This document shows positions 46,534 to 53,682 of a stretch of DNA of 64,000 nucleotides, piece after piece. Positions within the stretch are counted from its first letter, which is position 1; each line of letters opens with the position of its first letter. The position numbers and the translations under genes were made by a program. The notes under the pieces were generated by a model. It searched no databases. It had not been told where the DNA came from and saw nothing but the letters and a program-made list of their open reading frames with translations. Source of the stretch: UBA5543 sp964464965 (GTDB taxonomy: Bacteria; Bacteroidota; Bacteroidia; Chitinophagales; Chitinophagaceae). Location: NCBI GenBank assembly GCA_964464965.1, contig CAYXHM010000010.1, positions 1 through 64,000 of the forward strand, written 5' to 3'.

Positions 46534-47469
46534 ATGTATCTATTCGTAAAATTCTGGGTGAGGACGGGGCTACAGTTTTACTGTGGTAAAATTGACTTTG
46601 ACAAAACGCATATGTACAATGGCGAACAACCGCTGATACTGGCTTGCAGTCACCCTAATTCCTTTTTCGATGCATTGGTGATGGGGGCATATCACCCGCG
46701 CAGACTGCATTTCCTTGCCCGTGGAGATGCGTTTAAAAATCCCCGTGCAGCAAAGGCACTACGCATGCTGAACATGATACCGATATACCGCCTTAGTGAG
46801 GGGAAAGAGCATGTAGAGAACAACCGCGAAACATTTGATGAATGTAACCGCGTATTTAAGAACAGGGGCACGGTGCTGATATTTTCTGAAGGAGTATGTG
46901 TGAATGAATGGAAGCTGCGCCCGCTGAAGAAAGGCACCGCCCGCCTGGCCTATATGTGCTGGGAAGAACATGGTATAAAAGATATGTTGATACAACCTGT
47001 CGGTATCAATTATAATTCTTTCAAAGCGTTGCCAAAACTTGTACATGTACAATACGGCCCGGTTATGACCAATGCGGGGTGCGATATGCAATCTCCCGCT
47101 ACTTTTTATAAAGAGTTTAATGATGTACTCACAGAGCGGCTGGAGCCAATAGTATTTGCAGAAGACGACCCGCGTCTGAAAAAGGATGAGCACAATACCT
47201 TTTATAAGGTACTGCTGGCATTACCTGCATTAGCTGGATGGATTATACACAAGCCATTCTTCTTACTATGGCGCAGTTTCATTCAAAGCAAAACAAAGGG
47301 GACTGTGTTTTTTGATTCTGTATTGTTCGCCAGTCTGCTGATGATCTATCCCATACTGGTATTGGCTATAACAATAACGGCCGTTGCCATAACGCAACAG
47401 CCGCTGTATTGGTTGTTATTTTTGTTGTTGCCATTTACGGCATGGAGTTATAAGCAGTTCAGGAGTTAG
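46534..47469 (+). CDS. PlsC-like 1-acyl-sn-glycerol-3-phosphate acyltransferase family protein
   Basis: Membrane acyltransferase of 311 aa. The start at 46534 (MYLFVKFWVRTGLQ) matches where homologous proteins begin. The open frame extends upstream to 46288, but that part overlaps mtgA antisense and is not protein-like. Motif I reads SHPNSFFDA, so the usual HxxxxD spacing is kept (H, then D after four residues). Motif III-like FSEGVCVNEWKLRPLKKGTARLA is also present. Two or three helices close the C-terminus (about 220-310). Likely acylates glycerophospholipid or another lipid acceptor. Confidence 0.85.
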   Translation: MYLFVKFWVRTGLQFYCGKIDFDKTHMYNGEQPLILACSHPNSFFDALVMGAYHPRRLHFLARGDAFKNPRAAKALRMLNMIPIYRLSEGKEHVENNRETFDECNRVFKNRGTVLIFSEGVCVNEWKLRPLKKGTARLAYMCWEEHGIKDMLIQPVGINYNSFKALPKLVHVQYGPVMTNAGCDMQSPATFYKEFNDVLTERLEPIVFAEDDPRLKKDEHNTFYKVLLALPALAGWIIHKPFFLLWRSFIQSKTKGTVFFDSVLFASLLMIYPILVLAITITAVAITQQPLYWLLFLLLPFTAWSYKQFRS

Positions 47470-47542
47470 CTGGTTAGTAAATAGTGTGATATCGTTTATC
47501 ATAAAAACTAACTACTAATTCCTGGCTACTAACCCCTATAGA

Positions 47543-48589
47543 TTATTTCACCTTACTCAATGCCAGCAGCTTCACCATCCAGTTGGGCAATGGTTTTTCC
47601 AGGTTGCGTTTTTTCAGGTTGATATATATGCCCAGCTTTTTCAGCACCGGTACTTTGTGTGTTTCTACCAGTTCTATCAGTGTCCCTTCAGGAGATTCTA
47701 TATAGCAGAACCTGCCCGCTGCACTTTCCATGTCAAATGAGTTCTGGCTATCTACAGAAAAACTAAAACCTTTTTCCTGTGCTACCTTCTTCAGCCCATC
47801 CATGTTAATAACATCAAAGCACAGGTGTATAAAACCAAGGTCGCCCCAATAGCGGTTGGCAAAAGTTGCTACAGGTGTTTTGTCATTTACATGTACCAGC
47901 TCTATTTCTACAGAACCCAGCAGTTTGCCAAATCCACCTTTACCACTTTGTGGTTTTTTTAATAGTACCCTGCGGCATATACGCGGTTCGCTGGCAGGAT
48001 TGTCTGTAAACGAGCCTGTAACATCATACTCCATTTCTGAAATACCCAGTACATCACGGTAAAGCGTGATGGCCTTCTCCATATCCTTCACACCGATTAC
48101 CGCTCCCGACACACCGCCTGTAATGCTTTTGCTGTCCTGGAACCAGTGCCAGCCCTTTACCATGTTGAATACATTGCCGTAGTGGTCCTTCACCCAGAAG
48201 TGCTGCTCGCCACGCGGGTTGGTTTGTATATCCGTTACCCAGGCATTTTGCTTTTTATAAAACGTATGTGCCTGTGCTACATCCCTGCATTTTATTTTCG
48301 GTGCGTTTATACCATAGTCGCCATATACAGGGGGGGCAGCAGGGCCTGTGGGTGTACGGCTTTTGTACTGCCATATTTCAAAACCTCCGCCACCGGCCAG
48401 GTTCAGTGCCAGTACAGCGCGGCGCTCGTGTATTTCTCCACCGGTGTACTGTGTCATCAGCGTAGCACGCGCCACGTCATCAAATATCTGTACATCCGTG
48501 CCAAACAGTTCCTTGTATTTCAGTTTGCTTACCTGTGCGTCCGGCACGCCTATGCCTACCTGTTGTATCCCTGATATATAGTCGTGCAT
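47543..48589 (-). CDS. VOC-family (glyoxalase/dioxygenase-fold) protein
   Basis: Protein of 348 aa with two vicinal-oxygen-chelate modules (about 5-135 and 150-305). Characteristic pieces are GIGVPDAQVSKLKYKELFG, HFWVKDHYGNVFNMV, GVKDMEKAITLYRDVLGIS and YIESPEGTLIELVET. Metal-type residues E and H are present, but the reaction (lyase, dioxygenase or isomerase) is not determinable. A short helical tail follows. It is 35 nt downstream of the SDR gene on the same strand, so they may act in one pathway. Confidence 0.85.
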   Translation of the reverse strand: MHDYISGIQQVGIGVPDAQVSKLKYKELFGTDVQIFDDVARATLMTQYTGGEIHERRAVLALNLAGGGGFEIWQYKSRTPTGPAAPPVYGDYGINAPKIKCRDVAQAHTFYKKQNAWVTDIQTNPRGEQHFWVKDHYGNVFNMVKGWHWFQDSKSITGGVSGAVIGVKDMEKAITLYRDVLGISEMEYDVTGSFTDNPASEPRICRRVLLKKPQSGKGGFGKLLGSVEIELVHVNDKTPVATFANRYWGDLGFIHLCFDVINMDGLKKVAQEKGFSFSVDSQNSFDMESAAGRFCYIESPEGTLIELVETHKVPVLKKLGIYINLKKRNLEKPLPNWMVKLLALSKVK

Positions 48590-48624
48590 TATCCTCTAGG
48601 TATATGTTTTTGGTTTGTGATCGT

Positions 48625-49419
48625 TTACTTTTTAGGCATTCCCTTGTTATGCGCTATGCGCCTGTACACTCCCGGTATAAACCACCAGAACCACCACAGG
48701 TATCTTTCTGCACGGGCAACTATTACATGCTTCTTTTTATGCTGCATTGCCTTCACTATCTTCTCCGCACATTCACTCACCGGTATGCCGTTGGCCAGGT
48801 CTTCATCCATTTTGCCATGCGGCTGTCCCGTTTCCGTTATGGCCGATAGCGATATGGGGGTGTTGATCCTGCCCGGGCTTACTATAGTTATGTCCAGGTT
48901 CGGTATGTCCATCTCCGTCTGCATGGTTTCAAAGAAACCCTTCACTGCATGTTTAGACGCTACATACCCCGTACGCAGCGGGAAGCCCATCAGCCCCGCC
49001 ATACTGCTGATGACCACCACATGCCCGCTGTTGCGCTGCTTAAAATGCGGCAGCAGGTATTTGGTAATGGCCACCGTGGCAAAGAAGTTCACTTCCATAA
49101 TCTTCCTGATGGTATCCATAGCCGTGCCCATTGCTGTAGAACGCTGGCTGATACCCGCGCTGTGTATTACGACATCTATATGGCCAAATACCCCTATGGC
49201 CTGCTCCGTTATTTGTTGCAGGGTTTCACTTTGGGCTACATCGGCCGCCAGGGCCCGGCATTCTGCCGGCGCACATTCTTTTATAACATCTGTTAACGCA
49301 TCGGCACGGCGGGAGGTCAGTATCAGTTTAGCGCCCTGCCCGGCCAGTTGCCTGGCCAATTCTGCCCCAATACCCGACGATGCCCCGGTTATCCAGATTA
49401 CTTTGCCTGAAAAGTACAT
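48625..49419 (-). CDS. SDR-family NAD(P)-dependent oxidoreductase
   Basis: Classical short-chain dehydrogenase of 264 aa from the ATG at 49419 (MYFSGKVIWITGASSGIGAE); an earlier in-frame ATG at 49464 adds 15 residues with no family counterpart. TGASSGIG cofactor loop (about 11-18), VIHSAGIS (NAG-type motif), catalytic serine in VVISSMAG and YxxxK as YVASKHAVK (about 150). A C-terminal WWFWWF aromatic patch suggests membrane association. Paired with the VOC gene downstream. Confidence 0.9.
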   Translation of the reverse strand: MYFSGKVIWITGASSGIGAELARQLAGQGAKLILTSRRADALTDVIKECAPAECRALAADVAQSETLQQITEQAIGVFGHIDVVIHSAGISQRSTAMGTAMDTIRKIMEVNFFATVAITKYLLPHFKQRNSGHVVVISSMAGLMGFPLRTGYVASKHAVKGFFETMQTEMDIPNLDITIVSPGRINTPISLSAITETGQPHGKMDEDLANGIPVSECAEKIVKAMQHKKKHVIVARAERYLWWFWWFIPGVYRRIAHNKGMPKK

Positions 49420-49487
49420 GATGCGGCAAGGTAAAAAACTATTCCCGATTATGACAACCGTCACCGTCCTGTGTTCCGCAAAAACAA

Positions 49488-49495
49488 TACTTTTG
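49488..49495 (+). promoter_or_regulatory. Bacteroidota -7 element for the PLP decarboxylase gene
   Basis: TACTTTTG matches TAnnTTTG and ends 18 nt before the ATG at 49514. It supports this start over any of the upstream in-frame codons, which run antisense through the SDR gene. Confidence 0.65.
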
Positions 49496-49513
49496 CGGCA
49501 AAATAGCTGGTAT

Positions 49514-50740
49514 ATGAAACTGTGGAAGAAGCTAAGCCATGCCGAGCAGGACAGGAGGATAACTGAAGCCCTGGCGCTGAATATAGACTATAAAACTAAA
49601 GTATCGCTGGGTGTGCCCGCGTCAAGGCTGGATAGTAATGTGTTTTATGAGCAGGCCCCCTTTTTGAAAGATGCGCCCCTGCTGCGCACTTATGTGGCCA
49701 ATCCTAACCATATAGGCTGCCATACACTGGGCGAGTCTGAGGACTTCTTTAAAGGCACACAGGATATAGAGCGCGAGGTGATAGAGATGCTGGCGGTAGA
49801 TGTGCTGCATGCCGAAGCAGGCAGTTGCGATGGCTATGTGGCAGGCGGTGGTACAGAAGCCAATATACAGGCCGCGTGGATATACAGGAACTATTTTATA
49901 CAGGAACATAATGCTACGCAGCAACAGGTAGCGCTGATAGGCTCTGCCGACACACACTACTCAATAGCAAAGGCGGCCAACCTCTTAAACCTGCAATGGT
50001 ACAGCGTACCGGTGAGCGATGATACAAGGGAGATTATACCCGAAGAACTGGACAGGGTAGTGCAGGCGGCGGTGAACGATGGCGTGAAGTATTTCATCAT
50101 CATATCCAACATGGCTACTACTATGTTTGGCAGTGTGGACAATCCTGATGTGTATGTAGCCTGCATGCAGCAGCACAACCTGCCTTTTAAGCTGCATATA
50201 GATGGTGCCTTTGGCGGATTTATTTACCCCATAAGTACACCCGTTTCCAACGTCAACTTCAGCAATCCCCATGTATCATCTGTGACGCTGGATGCGCATA
50301 AGATGCTGCAGGCTCCCTACGGCACGGGGGTGTTCCTCGCCCGCAAGGGACTGATGCAATATGTATTTACCAAAGAGGCGCAGTATGTGCATGGGCAGGA
50401 TATCACCCTCAGCGGCAGCCGCTCAGGCAGCAACGCCATAGCTATATGGATGATACTGGTAACCTACGGGCCGCATGGCTGGTTTGAGAAAATAAACAAA
50501 CTGCTGTACCGTACCGACTGGTGCTGCAAGCAGCTGGACGAACTGGGCATCAGCTACTTCCGCTATCCTAAGATGAACATCATTACCATACGCGCCAAAG
50601 ACGTGCCGCACCACGTAGCCACCAAACACGGCCTTGTGCCCGATACCCACGATGACCACCCCAATTGGTTTAAAATAGTAGTGATGGACCACGTAGAAGT
50701 AGAACACCTGCAGGCGTTTCTTGCAGATGTAAGGGGGTAA
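49514..50740 (+). CDS. PLP-dependent group II decarboxylase family protein
   Basis: Fold-type I PLP enzyme of 408 aa. The cofactor lysine is in TLDAHKMLQAPYGTG (about residue 263), preceded by the PLP aspartate in HIDGAFGGF and the GGGTEANIQA loop (about 112-121). The family includes glutamate, tyrosine and aromatic amino acid decarboxylases and sphingosine-phosphate lyase-like enzymes. Substrate not evident. The open frame continues for about 310 codons upstream, but that part is the antisense of the SDR gene. It is the last core gene before the repeat island. Confidence 0.88.
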   Translation: MKLWKKLSHAEQDRRITEALALNIDYKTKVSLGVPASRLDSNVFYEQAPFLKDAPLLRTYVANPNHIGCHTLGESEDFFKGTQDIEREVIEMLAVDVLHAEAGSCDGYVAGGGTEANIQAAWIYRNYFIQEHNATQQQVALIGSADTHYSIAKAANLLNLQWYSVPVSDDTREIIPEELDRVVQAAVNDGVKYFIIISNMATTMFGSVDNPDVYVACMQQHNLPFKLHIDGAFGGFIYPISTPVSNVNFSNPHVSSVTLDAHKMLQAPYGTGVFLARKGLMQYVFTKEAQYVHGQDITLSGSRSGSNAIAIWMILVTYGPHGWFEKINKLLYRTDWCCKQLDELGISYFRYPKMNIITIRAKDVPHHVATKHGLVPDTHDDHPNWFKIVVMDHVEVEHLQAFLADVRG

Positions 50741-50773
50741 GCAATTTACAGTTGACATTTTACAAAAAAACAT

Positions 50774-50800
50774 TCCCCTCTTTGAGAGGGGTTAGGGGTG
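50774..50800. repeat. CCCCTC/GAGGGG hairpin-type intergenic repeat
   Basis: CCCCTC-TTTGA-GAGGGG followed by TTAGGGGTG. The pattern resembles a short repeat that recurs in intergenic DNA of many Bacteroidota; that recollection is from memory. It marks the left edge of the repeat island and may also terminate the decarboxylase transcript weakly. Confidence 0.55.
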
Positions 50801-50803
50801 TGT

Positions 50804-50845
50804 GCGTTTCCAACGTTTCCGTTTCCAAATGGAAACGGGAAACGT
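50804..50845. repeat. GTTTCC-type hairpin element, outer left copy
   Basis: Built from GTTTCC hexamers: two direct copies and a third, then AAAT loop, then GGAAAC copies, so it folds as a hairpin of about 12 bp. It is nearly identical, in inverted orientation, to the element at 52486-52527: the first 17 bases match exactly, with about four substitutions and one indel over 42 bases. Confidence 0.85.
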
Positions 50846-50873
50846 GTACAACACACACTTGCACAATAGCGCT

Positions 50874-50990
50874 GTCATTATGAGGAGCGAGAGCAACGAG
50901 TGACGTAATAATCTGCTGAAGTGCTGCGATGTAGCCCTGTCTATATGCTCAGGAGATGTCTCTCTGCGTTCGACATGACGGCCTTGATGG
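50874..50990. repeat. Family A repeat, copy 1 (117 bp)
   Basis: Begins GTCATTATGAGGAGCG and ends CGACATGACGGCCTTGATGG, so its ends carry the short inverted pair GTCAT/ATGAC. Identical to copy 2 except for four substitutions. The minus-strand translation gives a HVERRETS-like peptide, a known spurious product of repeats widespread in Bacteroidota. Confidence 0.9.
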
Positions 50991-51000
50991 TGGGGTGGGT

Positions 51001-51039
51001 GTTCACTTTTGTTCATGTTCACTTTTGTGAACGGTGAAC
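51001..51039. repeat. GTTCAC-type hairpin element, left copy 1
   Basis: 39 nt: GTTCAC-TTTT-GTTCAT-GTTCAC-TTTT-GTGAAC-G-GTGAAC. Folds as a hairpin of about 12 bp with a TTTT loop. Almost identical to the copy at 51197-51235 and, inverted, to the one at 52098-52136. Confidence 0.88.
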
Positions 51040-51069
51040 GGTAGAAAATACACATTGCCCAATCGTGTT

Positions 51070-51186
51070 GTCATTATGAGGAGCGAGAGCAACGAGTGAC
51101 GTAATAATCTGCTGAAGTACTGCGATGTAGCCGTGTCTATATGCTCAGGAGATATCTCTCTGCATTCGACATGACGGCCTTGATGG
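51070..51186. repeat. Family A repeat, copy 2 (117 bp)
   Basis: 113 of 117 bases equal copy 1, offset 196 bp. Together with the GTTCAC hairpin each unit forms a 196-bp tandem period. A third unit is just begun at 51256-51280 (CATTGCGCAATAGCACTGTT). Confidence 0.9.
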
Positions 51187-51196
51187 ATGAGTGGGT

Positions 51197-51235
51197 GTTC
51201 ACTTTTGTTCATGTTCACTTTTGTGAACGATGAAC
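51197..51235. repeat. GTTCAC-type hairpin element, left copy 2 (inner left boundary)
   Basis: One base differs from the copy at 51001-51039. It is the last repeat before the two AT-rich genes and has an inverted counterpart on their other side. Confidence 0.88.
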
Positions 51236-51310
51236 GGTAAAACACCACAAACGTCATTGCGCAATAGCACTGTTGCTACTTATAATAATGGTTTAAAAAG
51301 CTAAATACAA

Positions 51311-51748
51311 TTAGGATTTCTCCATAACGGGATAAACAGACTTCAAAGTATTATTAACTATTACAAATAAAACTGAAATGTCATTTGATGTCTTACCTCT
51401 ATATCTATAATTGCTATCTTTCTCTTTGTATTTGTTTTTCCAGGCAATGCTTATTTCAATTATAACTTTTTCTATTGTCCAATCGTAAGGCCAATATGTA
51501 GAATCATTTCTTGTATACTTTGTTATTACTTTATCTGTTTGTGACAGTTTTAACCCAATGCTGGTATTCCATAAACCTTTGTCGCCAATTTTTGACCGTT
51601 TTGTTAGTTCAACCAAATCTGTATTATAAAAATGCAATCCTGAATAACCTTTCTTTAATGTTTTACCCAGAAATGTATGCTCAATAATACTGGGTAATAA
51701 TTTTTGAAATTCTATGGTGAAATATTTTTCAAATGTGATACTTTTCAC
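51311..51748 (-). CDS. Putative free-standing EndoU-like RNase toxin domain
   Basis: Protein of 145 aa with a GTG start. I see features of bacterial EndoU nuclease domains: IEH at 22-24, GYSGLH ending at H39, and NDSTYWPYDWTIEKVIIEI at about 81-99, like the family's T/S-x-FP-x-x-W block before a helix. Two histidines plus a Thr/Ser would be the catalytic set (H24, H39, T84). EndoU modules normally end large polymorphic or CDI toxins; here there is no delivery domain. Composition is far more AT-rich (near 30% GC) than the flanks, which suggests transfer. The gene starts 14 nt after another small gene on the same strand. Assignment is by motif reading only, and another small globular protein remains possible. 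Confidence 0.45.
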   Translation of the reverse strand: MKSITFEKYFTIEFQKLLPSIIEHTFLGKTLKKGYSGLHFYNTDLVELTKRSKIGDKGLWNTSIGLKLSQTDKVITKYTRNDSTYWPYDWTIEKVIIEISIAWKNKYKEKDSNYRYRGKTSNDISVLFVIVNNTLKSVYPVMEKS

Positions 51749-51762
51749 CCTAAGTATTTTGC

Positions 51763-52056
51763 TTATAATAATTGTGATGCTTTTTGAGGATTGCGCAATT
51801 TTATCATGTTATATATTATTGAGCAATGTTCAAGATGAGAAATTGAAATAAAAGGTCCTTCAATATCTTCATTTACAGTATTTAATGCAAAGCCGTATTG
51901 TATTATCATTGATTTGCTAAATGGAATGATTCGAACTTCTTGAATAAATTTAGTGTTCCCAGTTAAGTTAGCCATCATTGTTTTAGCTCCAATGTAGTAA
52001 AAGTCCTCAGGGAAAAGGTCAAGCACGTCTCTTAAACTATTAGATGAATAATTCAT
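51763..52056 (-). CDS. Hypothetical AT-rich protein, possible partner of the EndoU-like protein
   Basis: Protein of 97 aa from the ATG at 52056 (MNYSSNSLRDVLDLF). An in-frame ATG at 52110 would give 115 aa but lies inside the GTTCAC hairpin repeat, so it is disfavoured. No domain is recognised. It is acidic-leaning and globular (FPEDFYYIGAKTMMANL; EDIEGPFISISHLEHCS), with neither signal peptide nor membrane helix. It precedes the EndoU-like gene by 14 nt. Small size, matching composition and co-location would fit an immunity or antitoxin role, but the order (partner first) is less usual for polymorphic toxins. This is inference. Confidence 0.5.
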   Translation of the reverse strand: MNYSSNSLRDVLDLFPEDFYYIGAKTMMANLTGNTKFIQEVRIIPFSKSMIIQYGFALNTVNEDIEGPFISISHLEHCSIIYNMIKLRNPQKASQLL

Positions 52057-52097
52057 TTCAAGTACAAATATAATATTATGTATATAACGCGTGACAT

Positions 52098-52136
52098 GTT
52101 CACCGTTCACAAAAGTGAACAGTGAACAAAGTGAAC
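52098..52136. repeat. GTTCAC-type hairpin element, inner right copy, inverted
   Basis: GTTCACCGTTCAC-AAAA-GTGAACAGTGAAC plus AAAGTGAAC. Its reverse complement equals the left elements over 39 nt, apart from one T and one C length difference. It closes the inner inverted repeat around the two AT-rich genes. Confidence 0.88.
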
Positions 52137-52290
52137 GCTATGCAGATTTTTTGGAGTAACGGGTTACCCATTTGTGTACAATGCCATCCAATTTAGCGTA
52201 CGTGACAAGAGAAGAATAAGGTAACTGTCGTACAAGTGTGCGACGCAACGGACGCCCGATAGCAGCACAACAGCCAGTAACATAAAATAA
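52137..52290. repeat. Family B repeat, copy 1
   Basis: About 154 bp beginning GCTATGCAGATTTTTTG and including AACGGGTTACCCATTTGTG. The next copy follows at a 195-bp offset. Sequence is unrelated to family A. Confidence 0.88.
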
Positions 52291-52291
52291 T

Positions 52292-52323
52292 CGTTCACCG
52301 TTCATTTTATTGAACGATGAACG
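52292..52323. repeat. CGTTCA-type hairpin between family B copies 1 and 2
   Basis: CGTTCACCGTTCA pairs with TGAACGATGAACG around a 6-nt loop. It is a shortened relative of the GTTCAC hairpin. Confidence 0.8.
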
Positions 52324-52331
52324 ATTTGAAC

Positions 52332-52485
52332 GACTATGCAGATTTTTTGCAGTAACGGGTTACCCATTTGTGTACAAGACCACCCAATTTAGCGTGCGTG
52401 ACAAGAGAAGAATAGGGTAACAACCGTACAAGTGAGTGATACAATGATGTCTGATAGTGGCAAACAGCCGGTAACTTAAAATAAA
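52332..52485. repeat. Family B repeat, copy 2
   Basis: Close copy of 52137-52290; the left half is nearly identical (TATGCAGATTTTTT, AACGGGTTACCCATTTGTG). The right half has diverged more. Confidence 0.88.
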
Positions 52486-52527
52486 AACGTTTCCGTTTCC
52501 AAATGGAAATGGAAACGTTGGAAACGC
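52486..52527. repeat. GTTTCC-type hairpin element, outer right copy, inverted
   Basis: AACGTTTCC-G-TTTCC-AAAT-GGAAA-T-GGAAACGTT folds into a stem of about 15 bp with one mismatch. It is the inverted counterpart of 50804-50845. Confidence 0.85.
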
Positions 52528-52531
52528 TCAG

Positions 52532-52610
52532 TGAAAAATAGGGTAACTGCCGTTCATGTGAGTGACACAACGATGCCCGATAGTAGCAAACAGCCGGTAG
52601 CATAAAATAT
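52532..52610. repeat. Family B repeat, copy 3, right half only
   Basis: Contains AATAGGGTAACTGCCG ... GCAAACAGCCGGTAGCATAAAAT, equivalent to the right half of copies 1 and 2. The left half is missing. Confidence 0.8.
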
Positions 52611-52637
52611 AGTGTGCGAAAATCCGCACAGCACACT
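52611..52637. repeat. GTGTGC-type hairpin
   Basis: AGTGTGCG ... CGCACAGCACACT folds as a hairpin. It sits after a family B unit exactly where the GTTCA- and GTTTCC-type hairpins sit after the other units. A degenerate left half of family B seems to follow (TTTTTGCACAGATGGGTTAGCC). Confidence 0.7.
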
Positions 52638-52724
52638 TTTTGCACAGATGGGTTAGCCTGCTTTCCTGCAATGCTTCTTTATCCAGCCTTGTATCATATC
52701 ATACACAGGTTTATGTCAACTGTA

Positions 52725-53651
52725 TTATATCTTTCCCTCTTCATACTTCAACCCTTTGAAGTACTCCACATCGCGTAGCAGGCTTTTCTTTTGCAGTTGC
52801 AACTGTATAGTGGCCGTGAGGGATGAGATGGGGGAGAGGATGAATACCAGTATGGTAAGCAGCCATTGGAAAAGTTTAACCCTGCCGGCACGTTCAGGCG
52901 CCCCGGGGCCACCTTTGGCACGTATATACTTTGCAAACTTGCGGAAGTTCTTTATACCACGTTTCTCCAGCAGTACCAGTCCCGGGCGCAGGTGTATAGC
53001 TCCCTGCATCAGCAGTTCCTTATGCACCTCGTGCAGGCGGTTTTCCTGCAGGTGCTTGTATATCTGCATACCGAAGCGTTGCGCGTTTTTTATATCAGGA
53101 GTCTGTACGCCTGCTTCCGGTAATATGCCCGATGCGGCCTTTTGTCCTTTGAACGACCAGCGTATGATGGTGAGCAGTGAAATGAGGTTGCTATTCCTGT
53201 CAACCAGTACAATGTTGCCCACCAGCGTTGCGCCAATGACCTGTAGCATCTCTTTTACTTTCTCCTGGCCGTTCAGCCACATATTGCGCGACCCTATAAC
53301 GGTTATTACAGGTTTGCCTTTCAGCACACGGGCATATTCACTTTTCAGGAAAGAGGTAGCGGGTTGCGACGGGCTCAGGAACCAGGACTGGTAGCCAAAG
53401 AGCACCAGGTCGTAATCTTTATCCATCACCTCCTGCGGCAGTGGTTGTATGGGCGAGGGTATCAGTTCTACACTCTCGGGCATGGCATCAAAAAAGGCGT
53501 TGGCCTTCCAGGGGAATGGGAATGGGGTAACAGGCTTTATTTCAGCTATGTCAATTTCTACTTTGTCCTGTATATCGTACAGTATATTATCAAGTATATC
53601 GCGCAGCTGTCCTGACTGTGAATAGTATATTACAAGTATTTTTTTCTTCAT
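52725..53651 (-). CDS. darA: Dialkylresorcinol condensing enzyme (DarA-like), flavodoxin-fold
   Basis: Protein of 308 aa. The N-terminal flavodoxin-like domain begins KKILVIYYSQSGQLRDILDN, with VTPFPFPWKANAFFDAMPES and FGYQSWFLSPSQPATSF. A C-terminal amphipathic/hydrophobic stretch (about 258-280) may anchor it to the membrane. I recognise it as the Bacteroidota protein named dialkylresorcinol condensing enzyme. In the Dar pathway, DarB condenses two acyl chains and DarA aromatises the ring, giving dialkylresorcinols found in flexirubin pigments. The darB-like gene lies 31 nt upstream on the same strand. Confidence 0.85.
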   Translation of the reverse strand: MKKKILVIYYSQSGQLRDILDNILYDIQDKVEIDIAEIKPVTPFPFPWKANAFFDAMPESVELIPSPIQPLPQEVMDKDYDLVLFGYQSWFLSPSQPATSFLKSEYARVLKGKPVITVIGSRNMWLNGQEKVKEMLQVIGATLVGNIVLVDRNSNLISLLTIIRWSFKGQKAASGILPEAGVQTPDIKNAQRFGMQIYKHLQENRLHEVHKELLMQGAIHLRPGLVLLEKRGIKNFRKFAKYIRAKGGPGAPERAGRVKLFQWLLTILVFILSPISSLTATIQLQLQKKSLLRDVEYFKGLKYEEGKI

Positions 53652-53682
53652 CAGGTTGCTTGTGCTGTATGTACGGTTTGGT

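Noticed and set aside
46461..46589. 42-codon plus-strand frame (MHEQMQPPPLRED...) overlapping the acyltransferase start
   Set aside because: It includes a C/G-rich inverted repeat, overlaps a better-supported gene in another frame, and has no recognisable domain.
48584..49513. Long open frame on the plus strand running into the PLP decarboxylase
   Set aside because: The first roughly 310 codons are the antisense of the SDR gene, which has clear domain motifs. A promoter core and ATG at 49488-49514 define the decarboxylase start.
50792..51257. Two overlapping minus-strand ORFs of 84-87 codons in the repeat island
   Set aside because: They are translations of the tandem repeat (HVERRETS-type), a known source of spurious proteins.
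50804..52637. CRISPR array
   Set aside because: The repeats are long palindromic units with unequal, non-spacer sequence between them, and there are no cas genes.
52334..52645. Minus-strand ORF of 103 codons in family B repeats
   Set aside because: It is wholly repeat DNA, translates the repeat twice, and shows no start-site or composition support.
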